From Fibrobacterota bacterium (GTDB lineage: Bacteria > Fibrobacterota > Chitinivibrionia > Chitinivibrionales > Chitinispirillaceae), in the NCBI GenBank assembly GCA_023436205.1, contig JAEZKC010000059.1, positions 186,001 to 250,000 of the forward strand: a stretch of DNA of 64,000 nt. The letters are read 5' to 3'. Below, one piece after another: positions 44,712-54,000 of the stretch. The notes under the pieces were generated by a model, which saw nothing but the letters and a program-made list of their open reading frames with translations, did no database searches and was not told the origin of the DNA. The position numbers and the translations under genes were made by a program. Numbering within the stretch: position 1 is the stretch's first letter; the number at the start of each line of letters is the position of its first letter.

Positions 44712-45668
44712 ATGGCAGATCAAAACAGCAGTAGAGGTCGTGAAGCCGAAAAACCCCAGCAGTTTAACAAGGCTGGCTGGAGAGATATCCTGTTAAGAGT
44801 AAAAAATCGGCTTGGTGAAGACAATATCAACATTATCGCTGCAGGAGTGGCGTTTTTCGCATTTCTAGCCATTTTTCCGGCCATTGCTGCTCTCATATCC
44901 ATTTATGGTCTCATAATCGATCCTCAACAGGTCCAGCAGCAGCTTCAGTCACTAACTCAAATACTTCCTTCGGGAGCACAGCAGCTTATCGAACAGCAGC
45001 TCCGTTCTCTTGTTTCCAGGTCATCCGGGGCGCTCGGCTGGAGTCTGCTTTTCAGTATTCTGCTTGCTTTATGGAGTGCAAATGCCGGAACAAAGGCTCT
45101 TTTTAGAGGTCTTAACATTGCCTATAACGAAACCAGAAACAGAGGCCTCATTAAAGAAAACGCGGTCTCCCTGCTCTTTACTCTTTACCTTATTCTAGTT
45201 GTAATTGTGAGTATGGTTCTGATTGTTGCTTTCCCAGTTGCGGTGGTAAATCTTGGCTTGCCGGGCTGGGCTCAGACTCTGATCGGCTTTTTACGCTGGG
45301 TATTTCTACTGTTCATAATACTTTTCACCCTGGCTGCCATGTATCGGTTCGGTCCTGTAAGAGAAAACCCAAAATGGAGATGGGTAAGTTGGGGAGCGAC
45401 TCTGGCAACAGTGCTTTGGCTTGTGGGTTCATGGCTTTTTTCCATCTATGTTTCCAATTTCAGTAATTACAGCAACACCTATGGTTCGCTTGCAGCTGTT
45501 GTCATTCTTCTTTTCTGGTTCCTGCTAAGCAGTTTTATTATTCTGCTCGGCGCACTCATTAATGCCGAAATGGAATCCCAGACAGCTAAAGACACCACCA
45601 CTGGTCCTCGCAAACCAATGGGAAAGCGAGGGGCCAATCCTGCTGATAATCTGGGAGAAAGTCCCTGA
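44712..45668 (+). CDS. YihY/BrkB family inner-membrane protein
   Basis: A 318-residue membrane protein with six transmembrane helices. The motifs NIIAAGVAFFAFLAIFPAI near the N-terminus, LWSANAGTKALFRGLNIAY in the centre and SNTYGSLAAVVILLFWFLLSSFIILLGALINAE near the C-terminus are diagnostic of the BrkB/YihY family (once annotated as ribonuclease BN). Function is uncertain; transport or envelope roles are suggested. AAGGAG lies upstream of the ATG. It is a solitary gene between the SpoIID gene and a chemoreceptor gene. Confidence 0.93.
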   Translation: MADQNSSRGREAEKPQQFNKAGWRDILLRVKNRLGEDNINIIAAGVAFFAFLAIFPAIAALISIYGLIIDPQQVQQQLQSLTQILPSGAQQLIEQQLRSLVSRSSGALGWSLLFSILLALWSANAGTKALFRGLNIAYNETRNRGLIKENAVSLLFTLYLILVVIVSMVLIVAFPVAVVNLGLPGWAQTLIGFLRWVFLLFIILFTLAAMYRFGPVRENPKWRWVSWGATLATVLWLVGSWLFSIYVSNFSNYSNTYGSLAAVVILLFWFLLSSFIILLGALINAEMESQTAKDTTTGPRKPMGKRGANPADNLGESP

Positions 45669-45771
45669 GTTCTCCTAATTTTTCGCAGTTGCCCCTTTAA
45701 CATCCACCGGTTATGATAGACATTCCCCTCTACATATGTTAGAATAAGAAAAATTCAACCATGGGGGTAAT

Positions 45772-47739
45772 ATGTCAGCATCAAAAACACTAAAAATGGG
45801 TATACGCGGTAGACTGGTGCTGGTTATTTGCGGGCTGGTGATTGTCTCATGCGGGTTGCTTACCTTTTTTTCTGTGTTTGAGGCGGGAAAAGCACTAAAG
45901 GAAAACGTGGGTCATGCCTTGGTGGAACTGGCTAAGCAGGGAGCTGTAAATACTGCAGGTTTCATAGATCGGCAGAAAATAATCATTGAATCAATTTCAA
46001 ATGACAGGGTGCTGTTGGCAGGTGATTGGGATACCCGTTTTCGGGTTCTTAATAGCTACACAGAAAAATATGGATTTCTGGGTATGGGGATTGTCGACAC
46101 AAATCGCACAGCTTATTATCCTGACGGGAAAACGGCTGATCTTTCAAAAAGAAGCTATATCGAAAAGGCCTTTGCCGGTGAGACAAACTTATCTACAGTT
46201 ATTATCAGCAGGGTAACCAATTCTGCGGTTATAATGACTGCTGCTCCAATAAAAGACGATAATGGCAGGATCTGTGCCGTTGTTATCGGAAGACTGCCTG
46301 CTGACTACCTTATAAAAATCACTGGTGCTATCCGTTATGGCAATGGCGGATACTCCTATATTATTGACTCCAGCGGCGTTCTTATCGCACATGATAATAA
46401 AGATTTTATCATGAATCAACGCAATTTTCTCAAGGAGGGTGACACCAGTGTGGTTTTCGCCAGGTTGTCGTTCATGATGAAGAGAATGGTGAAGGGGGAA
46501 CTGGGGTTTGATGAATATCACTTTATGGGTAGTGATCGTTTTTTCGGATTCGCCCCCATTTCGGGCACCAAATGGTCAATTGCCGTCGGTGCCATTAAAG
46601 ATGATGTCCTGAAAAAACAGACTAACACTTTGCGGGCAATAGTCATTCTTGCAATTATTATCATGTGTATTGCTGCAATCATCGCCTGGTTTGTCGCTGG
46701 ATCTATTGTCAAGCCGCTCCGGATGGCGGTGGACCGGTTCAAAGATATTGCCCAGGGGGAAGGGGATCTTAGAAAACGGCTGGATATCAAATCACATGAT
46801 GAAATTGAAGAACTAGCCACATGGTTCAATCAATTTGCCGGTAAAATTCAGGATCTCATAAAAATCGTTTCTGGTCATGCATCCAATTTGTCTGCTGCCT
46901 CTGGTGACTTGTCTGTAACATCTGCAAAAATTGCCTCCAATACCGCTGAAGTAACCGAGAAATCCAATGATGTGGCTGCCGCCTCAGAACAATCATCTCA
47001 GAATATTCTGCAGATCTCCGCCGGTACAGAAGAGATGTCTTCAACAATCAGTACTGTTGCTGCGGCTGTGGAGGAGATGACCGCATCTCTCAATGAAGTG
47101 GCTCGTAATTGTCAAAAAGAGTCCTCAATAGCAAATAATGCCGATCAGCAGGCTAAGGGGACCAGAACACAAATGGAAAAACTGGGTGTGTCTGCCAAAG
47201 AGATCGGAAAGGTCGTTGATATCATCAATGATATCGCAGATCAGACCAACCTTCTTGCCCTTAACGCCACCATAGAAGCGGCCAGTGCCGGAGATGCCGG
47301 TAAGGGATTCGCTGTGGTGGCAGGCGAAGTCAAGCAACTTGCGCATCAAACCTCCGAAGCAACCGAGTCCATCAGCAAGCAGATCGAACAGATGCAGCAG
47401 AATGCTTCCGAATCAATCAGTGGTATAGAAAAAATTGCAGAAATCATCGAAGAAATCAATGCCATTTCTCAAACCATAGTTTGTGCTGTGGAACAGCAGA
47501 GTGCCACCATTCAGGAAATCTCCAAAAACCTGAACGGAGCCAGCGTTACTGCTTCCGATATCGCGAAAAATGTGGGTCAATCCGCTCAGGGGCTTCAGGA
47601 AATGTCATCAAAGCTCAAGGATGTCGATTCGGCAACGGTAAATAATTCAAGCGACATACAAACTGTTACCCAGAGAGCCGACGAACTGGCGAAACTGGCA
47701 ATGGAACTGGACAGCTTAGTTAAACAGTTCAAAGTATAA
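45772..47739 (+). CDS. Methyl-accepting chemotaxis protein
   Basis: A 655-residue chemoreceptor. TM1 is at about residues 14-34, a periplasmic Cache-type sensor domain spans ~40-280 (GNGGYSYIIDSSGVLIAHD), TM2 is at ~285-308, a HAMP domain follows to ~365, and the signalling coiled coil ends at 655. The hairpin tip reads IADQTNLLALNATIEAASAG, close to the universal tip but with Asp for Glu and Ser for Arg. No che genes are in the window, so it reports to a chemotaxis system elsewhere. The ligand cannot be inferred. Confidence 0.96.
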   Translation: MSASKTLKMGIRGRLVLVICGLVIVSCGLLTFFSVFEAGKALKENVGHALVELAKQGAVNTAGFIDRQKIIIESISNDRVLLAGDWDTRFRVLNSYTEKYGFLGMGIVDTNRTAYYPDGKTADLSKRSYIEKAFAGETNLSTVIISRVTNSAVIMTAAPIKDDNGRICAVVIGRLPADYLIKITGAIRYGNGGYSYIIDSSGVLIAHDNKDFIMNQRNFLKEGDTSVVFARLSFMMKRMVKGELGFDEYHFMGSDRFFGFAPISGTKWSIAVGAIKDDVLKKQTNTLRAIVILAIIIMCIAAIIAWFVAGSIVKPLRMAVDRFKDIAQGEGDLRKRLDIKSHDEIEELATWFNQFAGKIQDLIKIVSGHASNLSAASGDLSVTSAKIASNTAEVTEKSNDVAAASEQSSQNILQISAGTEEMSSTISTVAAAVEEMTASLNEVARNCQKESSIANNADQQAKGTRTQMEKLGVSAKEIGKVVDIINDIADQTNLLALNATIEAASAGDAGKGFAVVAGEVKQLAHQTSEATESISKQIEQMQQNASESISGIEKIAEIIEEINAISQTIVCAVEQQSATIQEISKNLNGASVTASDIAKNVGQSAQGLQEMSSKLKDVDSATVNNSSDIQTVTQRADELAKLAMELDSLVKQFKV

Positions 47740-47774
47740 CGCTATCCCTTACCTCCCTCTTGTGAAATATGGAA

Positions 47775-47792
47775 CCCCGCAATAAGGCGGGG
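47775..47792 (+). terminator. GC hairpin after chemoreceptor gene
   Basis: CCCCGC (47775-47780) pairs with GCGGGG (47787-47792) across AATAAG, 36 bases after the stop. No long U-run follows, so it is a probable but imperfect terminator. Confidence 0.5.
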
Positions 47793-47937
47793 CTCTCCAT
47801 TCCAATCTTCTTCACCACCATTATCGAGTGCAACCGTATTCATTATGGGTATTCAAACAGCCTGTTCAAATTTTTTGCTAGTATTAAAGGCGAATTCAAT
47901 CACTGCAAAGCTGTTGTGCTGATATTAGGGGGATATT

Positions 47938-48429
47938 ATGAAATTCAAATCATTGAAGGACTTGATGGTGGATAAACTTTACGACATTTACAGCGCTGAG
48001 CAGAGTGCGCTTGACTTTTTTCCAAAACTGACTGAAAGCTGCAATAATGAAGAGCTTAAAAAGGCCCTTCTTCTGCATGCTGATCAGAGTAGAACTCAGG
48101 TAAAACGCCTTGAGCAGGTTTTCTCCAAGTTGGATATTAAACCGGAAATGAAGAGTAATCCGGTTATCGACAGTCTTATTTCAAATGCAACTGATTATAT
48201 CCAGGCCGACGCCGATCCTGATGTCAAAGATGCCGCACTGATTGCCGTTGAACAGCAAATAGAACATTATGAGATTGCAGCCTACGGTACCGCCCGTGCC
48301 TGGGCCAGAATGCTTAACATGAGTGAGGCTGAAAAACTGTTTGAAGATACTCTGATCGAGGAATCCTATACTGATGAAAAGCTTACCAAACTTGCTGAAA
48401 AGGGATACGGGGGGGGAGGCTGTCAATAG
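47938..48429 (+). CDS. Ferritin-like DUF892 protein (YciF/YciE-like)
   Basis: A 163-residue four-helix protein of the DUF892 family. The N-terminal LKDLMVDKLYDIYSAEQ is the family signature, and Glu/His residues in helices at about residues 17-52 and 100-140 (e.g. EQQIEHYEIAAYGTARAWA) are the expected diiron ligands. YciF-type proteins are induced by stress in enterobacteria; their chemistry is not established. GGGGG precedes the ATG. It converges with nifU, separated by a terminator, and ends in a glycine-rich tail (GYGGGGCQ). Confidence 0.92.
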   Translation: MKFKSLKDLMVDKLYDIYSAEQSALDFFPKLTESCNNEELKKALLLHADQSRTQVKRLEQVFSKLDIKPEMKSNPVIDSLISNATDYIQADADPDVKDAALIAVEQQIEHYEIAAYGTARAWARMLNMSEAEKLFEDTLIEESYTDEKLTKLAEKGYGGGGCQ

Positions 48430-48450
48430 AAAAGCTGCTTGAATAAAAAA

Positions 48451-48470
48451 GGGGATTCGTGAGAATCCCC
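48451..48470 (-). terminator. Rho-independent terminator of nifU
   Basis: GGGGATTC (48451-48458) pairs with GAATCCCC (48463-48470) across a GTGA loop. Read leftwards it is followed by TTTTTT, so it terminates the nifU transcript; it may also act weakly on the rightward ferritin-like gene. Confidence 0.85.
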
Positions 48471-48501
48471 ATTAAACTTGACCCAAACTAAAGGCTACCT
48501 T

Positions 48502-49350
48502 TTATTCCTCAGCCACTTTAACTGCAAGCTGGTCAGAAACCTTCTCCTTCAAATTCTTCTCCACTACCGAAATCAGGGTCATTGATGAGAATGCGCATCC
48601 GGAACAGTGCCCTGTAAAGCGGATGTAAACATCATTTCCGTCTACATCAACCAGTTCGCAGTCTCCGCCGTCTTTGGCCAGGACCGGGCGAACATCCTGC
48701 TCAAGTACTTTGCGGATGAAGTCGATCTTCTGAAGCGTGGTAAGCTTCTGATTCTTTGCCGGTGAAGATGTTGTGCTTTTCTTGTCAAGTACACGGTTGA
48801 TTATCTTCTGGATTTCACCATGACACTGACCGCAGGCACCGCCCGCCTTTGTAAAATTTGTGACATCTGCAAGTGTACTCAGATTATTTTCCTTCACAGC
48901 TCGCTCTATTTCAAGATCTGTCACATTGAAACAGGTGCAGACCACGTGCCCCTCTTTTTCCTTCGGTACGGATTTCTTCCCTCCGGTTTCATAGAAGGTG
49001 ATAGCCGCCTCAAGAGCTTCCTGTCCCATAACACTGCAGTGCATCTTCTCCCGTGGAAGTCCACCAAGCGCCTCTGCGATATCTTTGTTGGTGATCTTTT
49101 TTACTTCCTCGATGGTTTTACCTATGCACATTTCTGTCAATGCACTGGCTGAGGCGATGGCACTTCCACATCCAAAGGTCTTGAATTTTATATCAGCGAT
49201 CCGACCCTGCTCGTCGAGCTTGAAGGTAAGTCTCAGCGCATCGCCACAGGTGATATTGCCTATCTCACCGAAACCGTCCGGATTGGATATCTCGCCGGCA
49301 TTTCTGGGATTGAGGTAGTGATCCCGAACCTTATCCGTGTATTCCCACAT
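48502..49350 (-). CDS. nifU: NifU, modular Fe-S cluster scaffold
   Basis: A 282-residue full-length NifU with three modules. The N-terminal IscU-like scaffold has Cys35 (TCGD), Cys61 (FGCGSA) and Cys105 (MHCSV). The central BFD-type [2Fe-2S] domain has Cys138, Cys140, Cys173 and Cys176 (CTC...CGQC). The C-terminal Nfu domain has CSGC with Cys249 and Cys252. It assembles clusters from sulfur delivered by a cysteine desulfurase. AAGGAG precedes the ATG. No nifS gene is adjacent, which is unusual since the two are normally paired; a distant desulfurase is implied. Confidence 0.95.
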   Translation of the reverse strand: MWEYTDKVRDHYLNPRNAGEISNPDGFGEIGNITCGDALRLTFKLDEQGRIADIKFKTFGCGSAIASASALTEMCIGKTIEEVKKITNKDIAEALGGLPREKMHCSVMGQEALEAAITFYETGGKKSVPKEKEGHVVCTCFNVTDLEIERAVKENNLSTLADVTNFTKAGGACGQCHGEIQKIINRVLDKKSTTSSPAKNQKLTTLQKIDFIRKVLEQDVRPVLAKDGGDCELVDVDGNDVYIRFTGHCSGCAFSSMTLISVVEKNLKEKVSDQLAVKVAEE

Positions 49351-49424
49351 AGTGAGCTCCTTAAACAGCCGTAACTTTAGCGGTTAGCTGTATGGTCTGT
49401 ATATTTAAAAGTATATACCTTCAA

Positions 49425-50459
49425 TTATAAAAGATTTTCCTGCTGAACATTCTGTATGCCAAAGATCTCTCTAAGGGTAATTACGAATTTATCCAGGGCA
49501 TTATTTGTCTCTCCCTCAAGCGGAATCCTTCCCGCCGCCACTCTGGAGTGTCCGCCGCCGCTTCCGTGAAAACTTGTCGCAAGCTTCTCCGCCACTACTC
49601 CGGCTGTGTCGCTGTTTTTCGATCTGATGGAGTAGAAAATCTGGTTCTTGAACACACCCGAACAGATCATCCATTCAAGTTTTTCAAGGCTGTGGAACAG
49701 ATCCGCCATTTCGGCTACATAGTCTGGTGTGCTGACTGTACCCAGGTGGGTATAACCAATGTTGTCGAAATTCACCGCTGATTCAGCAGCCCTGTGAAGA
49801 ATGCGGAAAAATTCTATATCCCGATCCGGGTTTTCTATCCTCGAGAGTAGTTTGTGTTCCATTATATCGAACAGATACTTGTAACACTCCACATCCTCGC
49901 TGATCACATCCCGCCGCATATCCCCGGTATCCGTCTTAATGCCATAGAAAAGTGCCGTTGCAAGTTTGGGGGAAATCGGACAGTGTGCATCAAGCAGATA
50001 ACGGGTGATAATGGTTGAGGTTGCCCCGTAGTTTTTGCGAATATCGTGAAAAAAAGTGGTATCCTGTGACGGCTCGTTGGGATGATGGTCAATTACCGCG
50101 TGCACGGGCACATGCTTTGGCAAAGAAACATTGCCTTTGCCCGGGAAGGAATCCACGAGCACAATCCGGTCAAAATCATTCACTTCAGTGAGAACGAACG
50201 GTACGGTCCGAATGTTGAGAAATCGGATCATGGCCCGGTTTTCGGCTCTACCCACAAATCCTCCGAATGATATCACCGAGGATTTTATCCCCCAGAAGGA
50301 GAGCAAATGGGAAACACCGTAAGCCGAAGCGAGACAATCGGGGTCCGGATAATCATGGGTCAGAATCAATACCGAAGAGGCCGGAACGACCGCATTCTTA
50401 AATTCCTGCAGCCTTTCCGAATAGTCTGTTTGTTCTGACAAATTACTGTTTTCTGGCAT
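49425..50459 (-). CDS. DHH/DHHA1 phosphoesterase, NrnA-like
   Basis: A 344-residue RecJ-related phosphoesterase. The metal motifs HDYPDPD (35-41), LVDSF, DHHPNEP and the C-terminal GSGGGHSRVAAG (DHHA1 substrate loop) are present in the order expected for NrnA, which degrades nanoRNA and dephosphorylates pAp. The first motif is HDYPDPD rather than the usual HxxPDGDA, a mild variation. It ends before nifU on the same strand, 74 bases away; no ribosome site is visible before its ATG, so the start is uncertain. Divergent from the metallophosphoesterase gene. Confidence 0.88.
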   Translation of the reverse strand: MPENSNLSEQTDYSERLQEFKNAVVPASSVLILTHDYPDPDCLASAYGVSHLLSFWGIKSSVISFGGFVGRAENRAMIRFLNIRTVPFVLTEVNDFDRIVLVDSFPGKGNVSLPKHVPVHAVIDHHPNEPSQDTTFFHDIRKNYGATSTIITRYLLDAHCPISPKLATALFYGIKTDTGDMRRDVISEDVECYKYLFDIMEHKLLSRIENPDRDIEFFRILHRAAESAVNFDNIGYTHLGTVSTPDYVAEMADLFHSLEKLEWMICSGVFKNQIFYSIRSKNSDTAGVVAEKLATSFHGSGGGHSRVAAGRIPLEGETNNALDKFVITLREIFGIQNVQQENLL

Positions 50460-50623
50460 GATAGAGTGTATGTCGCATGGTTAGTGTGTGTAAAATATGT
50501 ATATAATGAATACTAACCGGCATTTTAAAATATTTTGCAATAAACAGAAATGGATAATATAATTTATGATATTAATTAAAGTGGAACGAACGGTGCACGG
50601 GAGGCGTGCTCAGGGCTAAACTG

Positions 50624-51355
50624 ATGAAATATGCCATAATCTCCGATATACATGGGAATCTGGAAGCGCTTAATGCAGTTCTCAAGGATATAAAACACCG
50701 CTCAATTGATGAAATCATCTGTCTTGGTGATATTGTAGGTTATTATCCCGATCCTCAAAAATGCATAGATCTCGTGAGATCAAATGTGACCTGTTGTGTG
50801 GCAGGAAATCATGACTACGCCGCTATCGGAAAGATTGACACCAGCAACTTTACCTACTATGCCCATACCGCCATGGAATGGACAAAACATCACCTTTCAG
50901 AATCAGATGCGAACTTTCTGAAAACTCTGCCTCTGACCATAGAAAAAGACGAGATGTTCTTCACTCACTCTTCACCATCAAACCCTCAAGACTGGGTCTA
51001 TGTCTTTCCCGACAGCGAAGATGCCGTTTTTGAGGCATTCAACAGTCTTGTTCACCGCGTAAATTTTATCGGCCATACTCACTGGCCATCCATTATGATA
51101 CAGGAACTTGACAGAGTGGTGCTTCACTCTGAACATACAATCCAGCTTGCCGATGAGTGCTCCTATCTTATAAATGTCGGTAGCGTGGGTCAGCCCAGGG
51201 ATTTTGACAACCGTTCCTGCTATGCCATTTACGATACCGACAAACAAGTGATCTCTCTCATGAGAGTCTCCTATAATTTCAAAGTGACACAGAAAAAGAT
51301 TCGTGACAACAATCTGCCCATTTTCCTTGCCGAGCGACTTGAAAAGGGCCGTTGA
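50624..51355 (+). CDS. Metallophosphoesterase, YfcE/ApaH-like
   Basis: A 243-residue calcineurin-like phosphoesterase. DIHGN (Asp8, His10), CLGDIVGY, AGNHDYA, THSSPS and IGHTHWP give the complete dimetal site. The ATG at MKYAIISDIHGN starts the fold directly; a GTG six codons upstream, just after GGGAGG, is an alternative start. Family members cleave cyclic or small phosphodiesters or nucleotides; the substrate is unknown. It precedes the fused radical SAM gene by 46 bases on the same strand. Confidence 0.9.
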   Translation: MKYAIISDIHGNLEALNAVLKDIKHRSIDEIICLGDIVGYYPDPQKCIDLVRSNVTCCVAGNHDYAAIGKIDTSNFTYYAHTAMEWTKHHLSESDANFLKTLPLTIEKDEMFFTHSSPSNPQDWVYVFPDSEDAVFEAFNSLVHRVNFIGHTHWPSIMIQELDRVVLHSEHTIQLADECSYLINVGSVGQPRDFDNRSCYAIYDTDKQVISLMRVSYNFKVTQKKIRDNNLPIFLAERLEKGR

Positions 51356-51401
51356 TTTTGCCAGCCCCGATTCCAACTCTCATCTACTGAAACGGTTTTA
51401 A

Positions 51402-53984
51402 ATGAATAGTATTTCAAAGAGAATTCAGAATGAATTTCTTCCATTAGTGGAAAATCCTCTTCGCTACACCGGTAGTGAATTGAATGTGATACGAAAGAAC
51501 CTTTCTGAAGTGTCGGTGCACGGCGTGCTCTGCTTTCCTGATCTTTATGACTTGGGAATGTCTCATCACGGCCTTCAGATACTGTATCATATTGTAAACA
51601 GTAATACCCGGTGGGCGCTCTCCCGCTGCTTTCATCCATGGCTGGATGGGGAAAAAATTCTCCGGGATTCACAAATACCGCTCTTTACACTCGAGTATCA
51701 GACCGCGGTTAAGGAAGCAGACTGGATCGGCTTTTCTGTTCAGTATGAACTTCAATACTCAAATATCCTCAATATGCTTGATCTGAGCGGTCTTAATGTT
51801 TACAGCAAAGACCGAGATGACTCTGATCCCCTGGTGATCGCAGGCGGTCCTTGCATGGTCAACCCGGAGCCACTTTCACCATTTGTGGATGCTTTTCTTA
51901 TTGGTGACGGTGAGGAAGCCATTCAGGCTTTCTGTAGACTGCTGGAAAAAAACAGAGGCGCCGGGCGACATAAACTGCTTGAACTCGTTTCCGGTATAGA
52001 GGGCTTCTATGTGCCCTCATTCTATAAATCGTGCGAATCAGGGAAATTTGTTGTCCCTGATATTGAGGGTAAATCCAGAGTAAATCCAGCCAGGATTCCC
52101 CAGTTTGAGTTTTCCTATGTTCCAGCAAAACCCTTGGTGCCTCTTATGGATGTTGTACATCATCGGCTTGCGGTGGAGGTCATGCGCGGCTGCACTCGCG
52201 GATGTCGTTTCTGTTCGGCTGGAATGTACTATCGACCCGTGAGAGAAAAAGATCCTGCGCTTATTCGTAAACAGGTTTCAGATGGTATAAACAGCACCGG
52301 ATGGAGAGATGCCGGCCTGTTAAGCTTGTCAACAGCTGACTACTCAAGGTTCTCTGACCTTCTGCGTTCCATGAAGCTTCTTAAAGATAGTTGCCACCTC
52401 AGTATTTCCCTGCCCTCCACCCGTATCGACGCTCTCAGTGAAGAGCAGGTGGAGGCACTTAATGCCGTCACTCCGGTATCATCCTTTACAATCGCTCCGG
52501 AGGCGGGTAGCCCCAGGCTGCGTAAAGTTATCAACAAGGATTTTACCGATGAAGCTATTCTCAAGACGGTGCAGCTCTTATTGAAACGGAATGTGCAGAC
52601 TCTTAAACTGTATTTCATGATCGGCCTTCCCACTGAAGATGATTCAGATATACAGGCGATAATCGACATGGTGAGGGACATCTCCTCTCTCATGAGGGCT
52701 TCATCGCCAAGAAAAATGCTTCACGTAGCTTTATCCCCTTTCTCCCCCAAACCTAACACCCCCTTTCAATGGGAGAAAATGGAGAGCATGGAAAAGCTTG
52801 AGGAGAAAGGACGCTTCATCAAACATTGTCTTAAAGATAGAAAGAATGTGAAGGTTTCCTACAGAGACAGTCGCTTGACCTTCCTTGAAACTGTGATGGC
52901 CCGGGGTGATCGCAGAGTAGGGGAGGTGATTTTTGAGGCTTGGAAAGCAGGTGCACGATTCGACGGCTGGGATGAACAGTTCAACCTCCAGCGCTGGATG
53001 GATGCCGCTCAGCAAATTAAGGTGAACCTTGATTTCTATACTGAAGAGATCCCTGTCGATCAGGCCCTGCCATGGCAGGCTTTTTCCACTGGTGTAGATG
53101 TCGGTTTCCTCCTTGAAGAAAGAAGATTATCGCTGGCTGAAAAACCCACCGAAGATTGCCGGTTTGCCACCTGCACCAGCTGTGGGGTCTGCAATGGTAA
53201 AATCATAAAGCGCCTTGCAGAAAAGGAATCGGACCAGATAATCGTCGCATCCCCGCATCAAACAGATGTTAAGGCCTCTGGAAGCTGTCACTATCGCTTT
53301 ATTTATCGTAAAGGTGAAGATGTCAGATTTTTGGGGCATCTGGATATGGTTAACGTGATTAACCGGGCAATGGTTGCCGCCGGATTTCCTTTAGCTTTTT
53401 CTCAGGGGTACAATCCTCACCCCAGAGTTTCTTTCGGGCCGCCTCTTCCTTTCGGTGCTACCGGCTGTGCTGAGGCCTTCGATGTCGAATGTCGCGGAAT
53501 GTTGAATGACCCGTTGATCATAAATAACTGGCTTCCGGCGGGGTTGGAAATTGAGAGTTGCACAAAACTTTCCTCAAAGAGTGCTTCACTGAATTCCACA
53601 ATCTGTGCTGTCAAGTATAGGATTACTCCCGTTGAGGCGATTGATCCAGATCTCATGCGTAAAATGCTGGATGATGTGTTGAATCAGGACAAAATTATTC
53701 TTGAGAGTGAAAAAAACGGCAAGTTAAAGGTGAAGAACTTGCGATCAGCCATCCTGCAGGCTAGTCTGAACGAAAATTTGCTCTGCTGGGAAACAGTTCT
53801 TTCGCTTCTGCCCGGTGAATCCTGCAAGCCATCAGAGTTTGTATGGGCTGTTGGTAAAGGTGAAGATCTGGGTTCCTATTCGATATGCAGAATGGGCTGT
53901 TTTGTTCAGAATGGCGGAGCGTATGAAGATCTGAACGGAGTATCCAGCGCTTTTAATGAAAAAGAGAGGATCACAGTTAAATGA
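51402..53984 (+). CDS. Fused B12-binding-type radical SAM (TIGR03960) and DUF2344 (TIGR03936) protein
   Basis: An 860-residue fusion. Residues ~1-180 resemble the B12-binding-like N-domain, and the radical SAM core follows with RGCTRGCRFC (about 262-271, three cluster cysteines). A further cysteine-rich spot CTSCGVC lies near residue 588. From about residue 625 (RFIYRKGEDVRFLGHLDM) the DUF2344 domain begins. In many bacteria these two parts are separate genes next to ribonuclease G or ribosomal genes, and a role in tRNA or RNA modification is suspected but unproven. No such neighbours are seen here. The ATG has no strong ribosome site. Confidence 0.9.
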   Translation: MNSISKRIQNEFLPLVENPLRYTGSELNVIRKNLSEVSVHGVLCFPDLYDLGMSHHGLQILYHIVNSNTRWALSRCFHPWLDGEKILRDSQIPLFTLEYQTAVKEADWIGFSVQYELQYSNILNMLDLSGLNVYSKDRDDSDPLVIAGGPCMVNPEPLSPFVDAFLIGDGEEAIQAFCRLLEKNRGAGRHKLLELVSGIEGFYVPSFYKSCESGKFVVPDIEGKSRVNPARIPQFEFSYVPAKPLVPLMDVVHHRLAVEVMRGCTRGCRFCSAGMYYRPVREKDPALIRKQVSDGINSTGWRDAGLLSLSTADYSRFSDLLRSMKLLKDSCHLSISLPSTRIDALSEEQVEALNAVTPVSSFTIAPEAGSPRLRKVINKDFTDEAILKTVQLLLKRNVQTLKLYFMIGLPTEDDSDIQAIIDMVRDISSLMRASSPRKMLHVALSPFSPKPNTPFQWEKMESMEKLEEKGRFIKHCLKDRKNVKVSYRDSRLTFLETVMARGDRRVGEVIFEAWKAGARFDGWDEQFNLQRWMDAAQQIKVNLDFYTEEIPVDQALPWQAFSTGVDVGFLLEERRLSLAEKPTEDCRFATCTSCGVCNGKIIKRLAEKESDQIIVASPHQTDVKASGSCHYRFIYRKGEDVRFLGHLDMVNVINRAMVAAGFPLAFSQGYNPHPRVSFGPPLPFGATGCAEAFDVECRGMLNDPLIINNWLPAGLEIESCTKLSSKSASLNSTICAVKYRITPVEAIDPDLMRKMLDDVLNQDKIILESEKNGKLKVKNLRSAILQASLNENLLCWETVLSLLPGESCKPSEFVWAVGKGEDLGSYSICRMGCFVQNGGAYEDLNGVSSAFNEKERITVK

Positions 53985-54000
53985 CTGTACACGGTTAATT

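Noticed and set aside
47769..47975. 68-residue frame before the ferritin-like gene
   Set aside because: Starts inside a terminator-like hairpin and overlaps the well-supported downstream gene in another frame.
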